The notes under the pieces were generated by a model. The model was not told the DNA's origin, made no database searches, and worked only from the letters and a program-made list of their open reading frames with translations. From the NCBI GenBank assembly GCA_902462295.1, contig CABQAZ010000002.1, positions 1 through 64,000 on the forward strand: a stretch of 64,000 bases of DNA, written 5' to 3'. A program made the translations under genes and the position numbers. How positions within the stretch are numbered: the first letter of the stretch is position 1; each line of letters starts with the position of its first letter. Source of the DNA: an uncultured Clostridium sp. GTDB lineage: Bacteria; Bacillota; Clostridia; TANB77; CAG-508. Positions 46,138-55,412 of the stretch are shown here, one piece after another.

Positions 46138-47799
46138 CTATTTTAAATTCTCCTTAGCTACATCAAAACGTTTAGTAATTCTATCTTTTCCAAAAACCTG
46201 CATAATTTCATACATATCAGGTGTATTTGTTCTAGAAGTTAATGCAACTCTTAAAACAGTACTAACGTCTCCGACATGAGCTTTATACATTTCTGGATTT
46301 GCTTTAAATTCTTTTACTTCTTTAGCATATCCCATCTCTCCTGCAACTTCTTTTATTTTGTTAAACCATGTTTGTTTATCATCATTTTCATCATAATATT
46401 TGTTAATATATAAATCTAATATTTTAGAAATGTCTTCTTTATCTGAAATTGCTTGTTGATATGGATATTCTTGAGTTTTACCATAAAATTCACTATCATA
46501 CATATAGTCAATATTTTCTTTTACATCTGACCATTTTGCAATATCTTTTCTTGGTTTTTTGTTTCCTCTTTCAATTCCGAAAACTTTTAAAGCATATTCT
46601 TTATCTTGTAACAAAGTTTCAAGTTCACTACCATACTCTTTTGCCCATTCTAAAGCTTTTTCATATACATTTTCTGCTGTCATTTTAGATATTACTGTTT
46701 TACCAATATCTAATAATTTCACCATATCAAATAATGCTCCACTTACACTCATTTTGTTTAATTGAAAATCAAACTCTTCCATCTTTTTATCTGGGTTTGC
46801 TCTTCTCCAATTTTCAAAAGTAGAATTTGCAATATTTAATAAATATTCTTTTACTGCATCTGTTGGAACTCCTTGCTCTTTATAGTATGAAACAGCAGCT
46901 TCTGGGTCTTTTCTTTTACTTAATTTACGTTTTCCTCCATTATCATTTTTCATAATTGGTGAAATATGTGCATATTTTGGTGCTTTAAATCCTAATTCAT
47001 GGAATAATTGTAAATGTAATGGAACTGAAGATAACCATTCATCACTTCTTATTACATGTGTTGTATGCATTAAATGGTCATCAACAGCATGTGCAAAGTG
47101 ATATGTTGGAAGACCATCTGATTTAATTATAATTATATCTTGGTCATTTTCTGGAAAATCAACATTTCCTTTTATAACGTCTTTATGTTTGATTTTTCTA
47201 TCTTCTCTTCCCGGTGATTTAAATCTTATAATATAAGGAACTCCTGCCTTAATCTTTTCAGCCATTTCTTCAACAGATAAATTTCTGCATTTTGCCCAAG
47301 CACCATAATATCCTGTTCTTAATTTTGCATTTTCTTGTTTAGTTCTTATTTCATCTAAATCTTCTGGCGTACAAAAACATGGATACGCTTTTCCTTGTTC
47401 TAACAGGTATTTAGCATATGCTTGATATATTTCTTTTCTTAAGCTTTGTTTATATGGTCCATATTTTCCAATTTCTTCTGTATCAGAAACCATCCCCTCA
47501 TCTGGTGCCATATCAAAGTCTTTTAAAGATTTTACTATTCCTGTTACTCCATTTTCTACTTCTCTTTTTTGGTCTGTGTCTTCAACTCTTAAAAAGAATA
47601 CTCCTCCTGTTTTTTCTGCAACAGTTCTTGCTACTAAGGCTTGATATAAACCTCCTATATGTACAAAACCAGTTGGACTAGGAGCAAATCTTGTGACTAT
47701 TGCTCCCTCTGGTAAATCTCTTTCTGGGTATTTTTCTTCATAATATGATATTTCTTTCACATCTGGAAAGATTAAATTTGCTAAATCTTTGTAATCCAT
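46138..47799 (-). CDS. gltX: Glutamate--tRNA ligase
   Basis: 553 residues. Class I synthetase with RFAPSPTGFVHIGGLYQALVA (HIGH motif, about 37-57), FLRVEDTDQKREVENG and KRKLSKRKDPEAAVSYY (KMSKS-like, about 290). Longer than the usual 480-490 residues, as in some gut Clostridia, with an extended C-terminal anticodon region. Ribosome site AAGGAGG. It may also charge tRNA-Gln for the GatCAB route. Confidence 0.95.
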   Translation of the reverse strand: MDYKDLANLIFPDVKEISYYEEKYPERDLPEGAIVTRFAPSPTGFVHIGGLYQALVARTVAEKTGGVFFLRVEDTDQKREVENGVTGIVKSLKDFDMAPDEGMVSDTEEIGKYGPYKQSLRKEIYQAYAKYLLEQGKAYPCFCTPEDLDEIRTKQENAKLRTGYYGAWAKCRNLSVEEMAEKIKAGVPYIIRFKSPGREDRKIKHKDVIKGNVDFPENDQDIIIIKSDGLPTYHFAHAVDDHLMHTTHVIRSDEWLSSVPLHLQLFHELGFKAPKYAHISPIMKNDNGGKRKLSKRKDPEAAVSYYKEQGVPTDAVKEYLLNIANSTFENWRRANPDKKMEEFDFQLNKMSVSGALFDMVKLLDIGKTVISKMTAENVYEKALEWAKEYGSELETLLQDKEYALKVFGIERGNKKPRKDIAKWSDVKENIDYMYDSEFYGKTQEYPYQQAISDKEDISKILDLYINKYYDENDDKQTWFNKIKEVAGEMGYAKEVKEFKANPEMYKAHVGDVSTVLRVALTSRTNTPDMYEIMQVFGKDRITKRFDVAKENLK

Positions 47800-47844
47800 T
47801 TTTTCCTCCTTATGTGATTCTTGTTTTGAAAACCAATTAATATC

Positions 47845-49722
47845 TTAAACTTCCATGATAATTGGTATTATCATTGGATTTCTTTTTGTTTTAATAAACA
47901 AGTAATCACGTAAATTTTCTTTAACAGTTGATTTAATAGTTGACCAATCACGAACTCCTCTTTCTTCACATTTAGCAACTTCGTGTCTTACAACACTCTT
48001 TACATCATCCATTAAGTTTTCTGATTCTCTAACATACACAAATCCTCTAGAAATTACATCTGGACCTGCTACAACTTCTCCTGTTTGTGAATCCATTGTT
48101 AAAACAATTACGATAAGTCCATCTTGAGCAAGATGTTGTCTATCTCTTAACACTATATTTCCAACGTCTCCAACACCAAGTCCGTCTACTAATACTTTTC
48201 CACTTGGTACTGAACCATTAAATTTAGCTTCTTCTTCATTCATCTCTAGAACTCTACCATTTGTTAACATGAATATATTATCTTTATCTATTCCCATTAA
48301 CTCTGCAGTTTCTTGATGTGCTCTTAATTGCCTATATTCACCATGTACTGGTATAAAATATTTAGGCTTTGCTAAAGCTAATATTAATTTTTGTTCTTCT
48401 TGACAAGCATGTCCTGAAACATGTACATCAGCTAAAGCACTATATACAACTTCTGCTCCTAATTGCATTAAATCATCAATTACTTTAGAAACATATTTTT
48501 CATTACCAGGTATTGGTGTTGCAGAAATTATTATTAAATCATTTGGTGTTATTTTTACTTTTCTGTGGTCTCCTGCCGCCATTCTTGTTAACGCTGACAT
48601 TGGTTCACCTTGACTTCCTGTTGTAATTATTACAAGTTGGTCATCTGTATAACTTCCTATCATATCTATGTCTATAAATATGTTGTCTGGACATTGAATA
48701 TATCCCAATTCTACTGCAGTTGATATCATATTTATCATGCTTCTACCACATACTGCAATTTTTCTTCCATATTTTACTGCTGAATTCACTATTTGCTGAA
48801 TTCTATGCACATTTGATGCAAATGTTGCTACTACTATTCTTTTTGTACAATTTAAAAATAGTTTTTCAAATACATCTCCTACAGAACTTTCTGACATTGT
48901 AAATCCTTTTCTTTCGGCATTTGTACTGTCTGCCATTAATGCAAGTATTCCTTGTTGTCCTAATTCTGCAATTCTTCCAAAGTCCATAATTTGCCCATCT
49001 ATTGGTGTATAATCTACTTTGAAATCTCCTGTGTGTAATACAGTTCCTGCTGGTGTTGTTATAGCTAACATTACAGAATCTGGAATACTATGTGAACTTC
49101 TAATGAATTCAATTTTAAAATTTTGACCTAATTTTATTGTATCTCCTTGATTTACTGTATGCATTTCTGTACTTCTTAATAATTTATGTTCTTCTAATTT
49201 ATTATTAATTAATCCTACTGTTAATCTTGTTGCATATATTGGTACGTTTATTTGTTTTAAAAAATATGGTATTCCTCCTATATGATCTTCGTGTCCATGA
49301 GTTATAACCATTCCTTTTATTTTTTCTTGATTTTTTACTAAATAAGTAACATCTGGTATTACTAAGTCTACTCCTAGCATGTCATCTTCTGGGAATGAAA
49401 TACCACAATCTACTATTATTATTTCATCTTCATATTCGAATACTGTTATGTTTTTACCAATTTCATGTAATCCACCTAATGGAATTATTTTTAATTTTGA
49501 TTTTTTAAATATGTTTTTGCTTGAACTTTTTCTTGTTCTTCCTGTGTTTCTTGTATTTTTTGTACTTTCAACTTTTACTGATTTTACTGTTTTTCCTTTA
49601 TTGTTTTTACTTTCTGAACTTTTTGTTTTTCTTGTTCTTGTTGTCTGTTTTTTTTCTGTTTTTTCCTTTTTTTCTAGATTTGCTCCATTTGTCTCTTTTA
49701 GAGCATTATTTTCATCTGTCAT
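47845..49722 (-). CDS. rnj: Ribonuclease J
   Basis: 625 residues from ATG 49722 (GGAGAGGAG about 12 nt upstream); an upstream start at 49788 is less likely. Metallo-beta-lactamase/beta-CASP nuclease: IVDCGISFPEDDMLG, THGHEDHIGG (metal ligands), SHSIPDS, HTGDFK and the C-terminal HVSGHACQEE and PVHGEYRQL. It degrades mRNA 5' to 3' and matures rRNA. A Lys/Thr/Ser-rich, probably disordered extension of about 85 residues precedes the nuclease domain. Confidence 0.94.
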   Translation of the reverse strand: MTDENNALKETNGANLEKKEKTEKKQTTRTRKTKSSESKNNKGKTVKSVKVESTKNTRNTGRTRKSSSKNIFKKSKLKIIPLGGLHEIGKNITVFEYEDEIIIVDCGISFPEDDMLGVDLVIPDVTYLVKNQEKIKGMVITHGHEDHIGGIPYFLKQINVPIYATRLTVGLINNKLEEHKLLRSTEMHTVNQGDTIKLGQNFKIEFIRSSHSIPDSVMLAITTPAGTVLHTGDFKVDYTPIDGQIMDFGRIAELGQQGILALMADSTNAERKGFTMSESSVGDVFEKLFLNCTKRIVVATFASNVHRIQQIVNSAVKYGRKIAVCGRSMINMISTAVELGYIQCPDNIFIDIDMIGSYTDDQLVIITTGSQGEPMSALTRMAAGDHRKVKITPNDLIIISATPIPGNEKYVSKVIDDLMQLGAEVVYSALADVHVSGHACQEEQKLILALAKPKYFIPVHGEYRQLRAHQETAELMGIDKDNIFMLTNGRVLEMNEEEAKFNGSVPSGKVLVDGLGVGDVGNIVLRDRQHLAQDGLIVIVLTMDSQTGEVVAGPDVISRGFVYVRESENLMDDVKSVVRHEVAKCEERGVRDWSTIKSTVKENLRDYLFIKTKRNPMIIPIIMEV

Positions 49723-50033
49723 AACTTTTATTTTCTCCTCTCCTTTTTTGTTCAATTTCATTTTACGTACATTATAAATAATTAGCAAATAAAGCTTATA
49801 TTACATGAACAACCGCTCTTTCATGCTTATAAACCTTTTTCTATTTATTTCCTCTGTTTTAATTATTCGCTTTTTTTCTCTCTTTAATACATTAAAATAA
49901 AATCTCTTTTTTGCCCTCTTGGCAACCTGTTATGAATTATAACAAATTATGTAAAAATTGTCAAGAATTTTCCTAAGTCTCTGGTAAAAAGTCAAGTAAC
50001 TTCATTGTTTTGTAACCACAAAAAGTGTAAAAA
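49723..50033. other. Leader region of rnj, no gene seen
   Basis: About 310 nt of AT-rich DNA between rnj and the terminator at 50034. It should hold the rnj promoter and a long 5'UTR, but no convincing element stands out. Confidence 0.4.
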
Positions 50034-50062
50034 AAGCACTAATCTTATTAAGATTAGCACCT
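50034..50062 (-). terminator. Terminator of the FxLYD gene
   Basis: GGTGCTAATCTT/AAGATTAGTGC followed by TTTTTTTAC on the minus strand. Confidence 0.8.
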
Positions 50063-50068
50063 TTTCTT

Positions 50069-50539
50069 CTAAAAAAATATCATGTATGTTAATAGAGATA
50101 TTATTCCTATTTCTGTCATATCTTCTTTCATAAAAATACCCTCTGTAGTTTCTTCTACTTTCTCATCAGCAACACTTATGTCAAATGATTTTACATCCTG
50201 AACTTTAAAATAAGTTTCAAAACTTTTATTTTCATTTGCCCTTAAATTTCCTATATCTAAATAATTTGTTCCTAATAAATTTCCACTTTCAGCATACAAA
50301 TCTATTTTTAAATATTTGCCACTTAAGTCATTTTCCTCACTATTATAAACATTTCCTTTTATTCTTCCATTTACTTTTGTAGCTTCTGCATTTTCTATAC
50401 TAATTTGATTTGGCATTTCACTTTTTATTTTTATATCTTTATATGTTGAATTTATACCATAATATATTAAAGCATCTGATAATAACCAAAATAATATTAA
50501 CCATATTGCATATTTTGCAAATGTTTTTATTCTATCCAT
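50069..50539 (-). CDS. Membrane-anchored FxLYD-type protein
   Basis: 156 residues. N-terminal membrane helix (about 7-27, FAKYAIWLILFWLLSDALIYYG), an extracellular beta domain (about 45-130) with VNGRIKGNVYNSEENDLSGKYLKIDLYAESGNLLGTNYLDIGNLRANENKSFETYF, which fits the FxLYD domain, and a hydrophobic C-terminal helix (about 140-156). Start at 50539 (GGAGG 6 nt upstream). Function unknown; probably an envelope protein. Confidence 0.7.
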   Translation of the reverse strand: MDRIKTFAKYAIWLILFWLLSDALIYYGINSTYKDIKIKSEMPNQISIENAEATKVNGRIKGNVYNSEENDLSGKYLKIDLYAESGNLLGTNYLDIGNLRANENKSFETYFKVQDVKSFDISVADEKVEETTEGIFMKEDMTEIGIISLLTYMIFF

Positions 50540-50627
50540 AAAATCCTCCACTTTTCCTGTTTTTTCTATATTATACAATATTTTTCTTCTATTGGCAAGT
50601 ATCTATTTATCAGTGTTTACCTTTTGT

Positions 50628-50690
50628 TACTGGATAATGGTTTATAAAAATTAATATATAGAAAAAATCAATCGAAACCATTATCCAGTA
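50628..50690. repeat. Perfect 16-bp inverted repeat between divergent genes
   Basis: TACTGGATAATGGTTT (50628-50643) and AAACCATTATCCAGTA (50675-50690) are exact reverse complements with a 31-nt spacer. It lies between the FxLYD gene and the peroxiredoxin start, so it may be an operator or a short transcript. A TTATAATA/TTATATAA sequence at 50753-50768, close to the peroxiredoxin start, weakly resembles a PerR box. Confidence 0.75.
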
Positions 50691-50788
50691 TTTACTTCAT
50701 TTGTACAAAAATAATTACTAATATAAAATATATTCTCACCATTTTCGGTATTTTATAATATTATATAAAAAATGAAAGGAGTTTTTAT

Positions 50789-50950
50789 ATGGACTATGAA
50801 TTAATGATGAATGGAACTGTTAAAATAGGGCAACATGCTCCAGATTTTAATGCAGAAACTACATATGGATCTGTTAAACTTGATGATTATAAAGGTAAAT
50901 GGTTAGTATTTTTTTCACATCCAGGTGATTTTACCCCCGTCTACTCTTAG
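50789..50950 (+). pseudogene. Peroxiredoxin, 5' fragment (interrupted by element A)
   Basis: Codons 1-51 encode the thioredoxin-fold start of a peroxiredoxin: [41 protein letters not shown]. The next codons (YS, stop) come from inserted DNA. In the joined gene (233 residues: this fragment, 55185-55282 and 59551-60002) the next residues are CTTE, with the peroxidatic Cys. GGAG is 9 nt before the ATG. The full protein is of the Prx6/1-Cys length class and would reduce peroxides. Confidence 0.9.
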
Positions 50951-50960
50951 AATTTGGGGA
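50925..50960 (+). other. attL of element A
   Basis: GTGATTTTACCCCCGTCT (50925-50942) recurs with one mismatch at 55168-55185. The element half ends in AATTTGGGGA (50951-50960), which is nearly the inverse of TCCCCACATT at 55156-55165. Confidence 0.75.
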
Positions 50961-50965
50961 AATAA

Positions 50966-50994
50966 TTGAATATTAATTATTTTTATGTTATTAT
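50966..50994 (+). promoter_or_regulatory. Promoter of the radical SAM/ATP-grasp operon
   Basis: TTGAAT (50966-50971), 17-nt spacer, TATTAT (50989-50994), about 25 nt before the ATG at 51022. Confidence 0.65.
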
Positions 50995-51021
50995 ATTGAA
51001 TTAAATAATGGTGGTGAAAAA

Positions 51022-52116
51022 ATGAATATATTAGATAAAGCAAATTTAAAAATAAAAAATAAATATCCATTTACAAATGATATAACAAATTATTGTTGCA
51101 CATTTGAAAGTGATAATCTATTTCAAATTAATTTTGAGAGTATTGGGTGTAAAAATTCTTATAATGGCAAATGTATTATTTGTGATTATGGTAGAGGAAG
51201 AAATATCACAAAAGAAGAAATGTTACATGCATTAAATTTCGCTATTAGTAATATTAAAGGAAATCCAAGAACTTTATTAATAAATACATATGGCAGTATT
51301 TTAGATGAATTTGAATTCTCAAAAGAAAATTTAATTGCACTATTAATAGAAATTAATAAATTGAATTTTAAAAGTATTATTTTGGAAACACATTATAAAA
51401 CAATTACACAAGAAAAGTTAGATTTAATAAAAAAATATATTAATAATAAAAATATATTTTTTGAAATTGGAATAGAAAGTTTTAATGAAAAATATAGAAA
51501 ATACTGCTTAAATAAAGATATTAATAATAATGAATTATTTAATACCATAAACTTAATCAAAGAAAATAATTGTTTTGTATCTGCCAATATATTAATTGGG
51601 ATTCCTTTTTTAGATACCTATCAACAGTTAAATGATGTTATTGAATCAATAAATATAGCATTTAAAAATAAGATAGATGAAGTAACTTTATTCCCTATTA
51701 ATATAAAAAAATATACTCTTTTATATGAATTGTATAAAAACAATTTGTATAAACCAATATCTTCTTGGATGATAATTGAAATATTAAATAACGTTGAAAA
51801 AGAATATTTGGACAAAATAACATTTGCATGGTTTGGAAATAGAGATATGATTTATTCAAATAATACAACAATTTTTCCTATAAATTGTGATAAGTGTAGA
51901 AAACATCTAAATAAATTTTTAGAAGATTTTAATAGTGCAAAAAATAATAATAAAATTAAATTATTAGATGAAATAAATATAATATCAAAACAATGTGACT
52001 GCAGAAAAAATTTTATTAATGAGTTAAAAATAAAGAATGATAAATCTTTTGAAAATATTATAAAAGAATACTATGATTTTATAGACAAGCACATTGTTGA
52101 GAAAGGAAATACTTAA
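51022..52116 (+). CDS. Radical SAM protein with CX7CX2C cluster motif
   Basis: 364 residues. The 4Fe-4S ligands are Cys43, Cys51 and Cys54 (SIGCKNSYNGKCIICDYG). This CX7CX2C spacing departs from the classical CX3CX2C and resembles Elp3-like and archaeosine-synthase RaSEA-like radical SAM proteins. FFEIGIESFNEKYRKYCLNK (about 150-170) fits the SAM-binding beta strand. A C-terminal cysteine pair set, NCDKCRKH and KQCDCRKN (about 292-335), may bind zinc, as in the RaSEA group. The ATP-grasp gene overlaps its stop by one base (TAATG), so translation is coupled. Substrate unknown; a nucleobase, tRNA or small peptide is possible. Confidence 0.8.
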   Translation: MNILDKANLKIKNKYPFTNDITNYCCTFESDNLFQINFESIGCKNSYNGKCIICDYGRGRNITKEEMLHALNFAISNIKGNPRTLLINTYGSILDEFEFSKENLIALLIEINKLNFKSIILETHYKTITQEKLDLIKKYINNKNIFFEIGIESFNEKYRKYCLNKDINNNELFNTINLIKENNCFVSANILIGIPFLDTYQQLNDVIESINIAFKNKIDEVTLFPINIKKYTLLYELYKNNLYKPISSWMIIEILNNVEKEYLDKITFAWFGNRDMIYSNNTTIFPINCDKCRKHLNKFLEDFNSAKNNNKIKLLDEINIISKQCDCRKNFINELKIKNDKSFENIIKEYYDFIDKHIVEKGNT

Positions 52117-53246
52117 TGGAAAATTTATATTGGGTTGGTATCAGAGAATCAGAAATAGAATTTTGTAAAGAATTTTTTACAAATTCAATAACTATATTTG
52201 GTAATACTAACATTTCTATGCAACAAAAATTAAATAAAGTTATTGATCATAATAATGTCAAAAATTTTGAATTAATTGATGATTTTTTTAATGAAGAAAT
52301 GAAAAAACTTGTTAAAGAAAATCCAGATACTAGATTTATGTATTATAGTCAAATTAATAGTTATGATAGTGTTAAAGAGATTGGACTTTTAGATAATGTA
52401 ATATGTCTTAATAACCAAGATTTGATAAATTATATAAGCAACAAATTTGAATTAAAAAAACTATTTAAAAATATAGTACCTATATTAGATTATAAAATAT
52501 TAAGTGGAGAATATTGTAACTATGATTATTTAAGTAAAATATTTAATACCTCAGATGGAGCATTTGTAATTCAAAGCTCTACTGGTTCAGGAGGCTCAGG
52601 AACATTAGTTTTAAATAATAAAAATGAGCTAAATCTTGATACATCAAAAAATCAAAATTATATGGTTACAAGATATTGTGAAAATAATATACCAATAAAT
52701 ATTCATGTTTTAATATCAAAAAATAAAATTTTGATATTACCCGGATCTTTACAAATAATTCAAAATATAAATAATAAACTAGCATATAAAGGTTGTGACT
52801 ATATTGCATATAATAATATAAACAATAAACTTATAGAAAAAATTGAACAATATGCTTATAAAGTTGCAGAAAAATTAAGACAAAAAGGTTATTTAGGAAT
52901 ATGTGGTATAGATAGTATAATTTATAATGATGAAATATATTTAATGGAAGTAAATACTAGATTTCAAAATTCTTCAACAGTTTTAAATCTAGCATTAAAA
53001 GAAAATAACTTACCATCATTACAGGAATTAAACATATCTTGTTTTTCTAATAATGATATTACTTTAAAGAAATTTGATGTAAATTATAGCTGTTATATAA
53101 AAGAAAAGAATACAAGAATTGACAAGATTGAATTTGAGCCAATTATTAAGCTTGATAATATAAATAGTAATGTATATGTGGAAGAATATTCATATACAGG
53201 AAGTTTAATATATGATAAATCAATAATTGATTTTATCAGTCTATGA
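52116..53246 (+). CDS. ATP-grasp ligase-like protein
   Basis: 376 residues. Residues about 105-330 form an ATP-grasp fold: AFVIQSSTGSGGSGTLVLN (flexible glycine loop, about 148-166), MVTRYCENNIPINIHVLI (hinge and lysine-contact region) and the metal site GICGIDSIIYNDEIYLMEVNTRFQNSS (about 262-289; compare E-x-N-x-R). The N-terminal 100 residues are a Rossmann-like pre-ATP-grasp domain. Such enzymes join a carboxylate, activated as acylphosphate, to an amine or thiol. With the radical SAM protein it forms a two-enzyme cassette. No carrier, peptide precursor or exporter is seen between the attachment sites. Confidence 0.82.
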   Translation: MENLYWVGIRESEIEFCKEFFTNSITIFGNTNISMQQKLNKVIDHNNVKNFELIDDFFNEEMKKLVKENPDTRFMYYSQINSYDSVKEIGLLDNVICLNNQDLINYISNKFELKKLFKNIVPILDYKILSGEYCNYDYLSKIFNTSDGAFVIQSSTGSGGSGTLVLNNKNELNLDTSKNQNYMVTRYCENNIPINIHVLISKNKILILPGSLQIIQNINNKLAYKGCDYIAYNNINNKLIEKIEQYAYKVAEKLRQKGYLGICGIDSIIYNDEIYLMEVNTRFQNSSTVLNLALKENNLPSLQELNISCFSNNDITLKKFDVNYSCYIKEKNTRIDKIEFEPIIKLDNINSNVYVEEYSYTGSLIYDKSIIDFISL

Positions 53247-53265
53247 TGTCATATAAGTACTAGGA

Positions 53266-53295
53266 ACTAAGTGGATTATTAACACTTAGTTTTAT
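53266..53295 (+). terminator. Terminator of the radical SAM/ATP-grasp operon
   Basis: AACTAAGTG/CACTTAGTT stem then TTATTT, 19 nt past the ATP-grasp stop. Confidence 0.75.
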
Positions 53296-53356
53296 TTAAT
53301 ATAATGTCCTCTTTTAGCATAATATTTATGGAGAAATATTATGGAGGTTTTTATAA

Positions 53357-53584
53357 ATGCAAATCACTTCTTGCAAAGTTACTAATACAAAATATATTCA
53401 AATTTATTTAACTGAAGAAGAGTTAGAAAAACAAGAAACTAAAGAGCTTATAACTAAATACAAGAAAGAGAAATATAGTATAGCTATATTCATAACTGGA
53501 AAAGAGAATTATCCCGAGATTCTAAAAAAAATAGTTGCTAAACAAGTGGATTTAGATAATAATCAGGCAACATTGGGAGAATAA
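53357..53584 (+). CDS. Small recombinase-linked protein, unknown
   Basis: 75 residues, YIQIYLTEEELEKQETKELITKYKKEKYSIAIFITGKENYPEILKKIVAKQ. GGAGG precedes the ATG. It ends one base before the recombinase start, so it is co-expressed with it. Element B has a 45-residue ORF at the same place. Possibly a recombination directionality factor or regulator; position only. Confidence 0.6.
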   Translation: MQITSCKVTNTKYIQIYLTEEELEKQETKELITKYKKEKYSIAIFITGKENYPEILKKIVAKQVDLDNNQATLGE

Positions 53585-53585
53585 T

Positions 53586-55152
53586 ATGCCATTTGTTGCT
53601 GGATATTGTAGATTATCTAGAGATGAAGATAAAGAAAATTATTCAAGTATTGAGGAACAAAAAAGAATTATAATTGATTATGCAAGTAGTCGTAATTGGA
53701 TTGTCTCAGAATTCTACATAGATGACAATGTTTCGGGATATACCTTTAACAGACCTGAATTTTCAAAAATGATTGAAAATGTAAAAGGTGGAAAAATTGA
53801 TGTAGTAATATCAAAAGATTTATCAAGAGTTGGAAGAAATAATGGAAAAGTTTTAGTTCTTATAGATGAATTTAAAAATATGCAAAAAAATCTAATTCTA
53901 GTTTCAGAAATGGGAGGAACTTATGATGTTTTAAATGATAGAGATGATTGCATAGGTATTACAACTTGGTTTAATGAAAGATATGTAAAAGATTGTTCAA
54001 GAAAAACAAGAGACCATATGTATTCTAAGCAAAAAACTGGACGATTAATAATGGGAAATTATTATGGATATGTAAAAGACAAAGATGATGTTACAAAATT
54101 ACATGTAGATGAAGAAATTCGTCCTGTTATAGAATTAATATACAAATTATATATTGAAAATGGATTTGGTAGAAAGAAAATTTGTGATATTCTTAATAAC
54201 AAATATGATTACCCTACCCCATCTGTTTATTATCAAAAAAAACATTTAGAAAGAGGTAGAATATATAAGCATCCTGTACAAAAATTATGGTCTACATATA
54301 TGATAAGTAATATTTTAAATAATGATATATATATAGGTACATTACGAACTCACAAGAAAAAAACACTTTCCATAAGAGGTAAAGCAATTAAACTTCCAGA
54401 AGAAGAACATTTTGTATTTGAAAAACATCATGAGGCAATCATTCCAAAAGAAACTTTTGAATTGGCACAAAATATTCGAAAAAGAAAAGCAAATTCCAAA
54501 AGTACTTGTCGGAACAAGAAAAAGAGATTACGCCTTTTCAGGATTAGTCAAATGTGGTGATTGTGGATTTGGAGTAAGTGGAATAACAATGAATAGAAAG
54601 CAAAAACAAAAAGGATATGAATGTTCACAATACAGAACTTATGGAAAAGCAAGATGTAAATGTCATGAAATAAAAGAAACTGATATAATTATCCATTTAA
54701 AACAATTCTTGAAATTTACAAAACAACAATATATTGACCAAATAAATAAAATAGAAATAGAAACTAAAACGACTAATATACAAAATAATAAAGAAAAAAT
54801 CAATTATGAACTTGAAACTCTAAAGGCAGAATATAGAGTACTATTAAATCAGAAAATCAGTGATTTAGCAATAAATGCTAGTAATTTCCAAAAAGAAATT
54901 ATAGAAAATACATATAAAGAATTAGAACAAGATAAAATAAATAAAATAGAAAATTTCCAACATATATTGGAAAAAGAAGAACAAGAAATTTCAGAAGAAA
55001 AAATAAAAAATGCAATAGAGTATTTTGATGAAATTATATTAGCAAATATTCCAAGTAGATATATTTTAGAAAATTTAATAGATAAAATATGGATTTACAG
55101 TGATAAATCTGTTAAATTTGATTTAAAAGTAGATATTGAAAATCTGATATAG
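53586..55152 (+). pseudogene. Serine recombinase of element A, frameshifted
   Basis: Frame 1 (53586-54560) has the resolvase domain (Arg9/Ser11 in GYCRLSRDED, ISKDLSRVGRNN near 78) and the recombinase domain. Frame 2 (about 54480-55152) has the zinc-ribbon CGDCGFGVSG…CSQYRTYGKARCKCHE and coiled coil. Removing one A from the A5 run near 54480-54485 joins them as NIRKEKQIPKVLVGTRKRDYAFSGLVKCGDCG, about 520 residues. If the shift is real the element is fixed in place unless another recombinase, or ribosomal frameshifting on the A run, supplies the activity. Confidence 0.85.
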
Positions 55153-55155
55153 CTC

Positions 55156-55185
55156 TCCCCACATTACGTGATTTCACCCCCGTCT
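55156..55185 (+). other. attR of element A
   Basis: Element arm TCCCCACATT (55156-55165) followed by GTGATTTCACCCCCGTCT (55168-55185) and then host peroxiredoxin codons TGTACAACTGAA. Confidence 0.75.
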
Positions 55186-55282
55186 GTACAACTGAAATGA
55201 TTGCGTTTGCCAATGCTTATCAATACTTTGAGAAATTAAATACATGTTTATTGGGATTAAGTATAGATAGTAATGCATCTCA
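55185..55282 (+). pseudogene. Peroxiredoxin, middle fragment
   Basis: Thirty-two codons, [19 protein letters not shown]…[11 protein letters not shown], including the peroxidatic Cys in PVCTTE and the SIDS strand. It is isolated between elements A (left) and B (right), with no start codon of its own. Confidence 0.9.
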
Positions 55283-55305
55283 TCTTGCATAGTAAAAGTT
55301 ACCAA
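55271..55305 (+). other. attL of element B
   Basis: Host half AATGCATCT, shared core CAT (55281-55283), element half ending in GTTACCAA (55298-55305), the inverse of TTGGTAAC at 59527-59534. Confidence 0.7.
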
Positions 55306-55320
55306 CAAAAATAAATAAAA

Positions 55321-55334
55321 GCAATCATCTGCTA
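55321..55334 (+). repeat. 14-bp repeat, inverse of 57825-57838
   Basis: GCAATCATCTGCTA here and TAGCAGATGATTGC before the recombinase ribosome site are exact reverse complements. The second copy is itself part of a hairpin (TTCTAGCA/TGCTAGAA). A recombinase-binding or regulatory site is possible. Confidence 0.6.
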
Positions 55335-55372
55335 AAAATAATAATTAATACTATAAAAAATAGCATTTACAC

Positions 55373-55412
55373 ATAAGAATTTAGGAGCCCATACAGGCTC
55401 CTAAATTCTTAT
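55373..55412 (-). terminator. Terminator of the KH-domain gene
   Basis: Perfect 17-bp stem ATAAGAATTTAGGAGCC/GGCTCCTAAATTCTTAT with a 6-nt loop, starting at the stop codon. Confidence 0.85.

Larger units (their letters stand above)
50934..55180. mobile_element. Element A: 4.24-kb serine-recombinase element in the peroxiredoxin gene
   Basis: It is bounded by 18-bp direct repeats and interrupts the peroxiredoxin between codons for Val51 and the peroxidatic Cys52. Contents: promoter, radical SAM gene, ATP-grasp gene, terminator, a 75-residue ORF and a frameshifted serine recombinase. No relaxase or replication gene. Confidence 0.85.

Noticed and set aside
50789..50950. A functional 53-residue protein
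   Set aside because: It is the 5' end of the peroxiredoxin stopped by inserted DNA three codons after the att core; it lacks the catalytic Cys.
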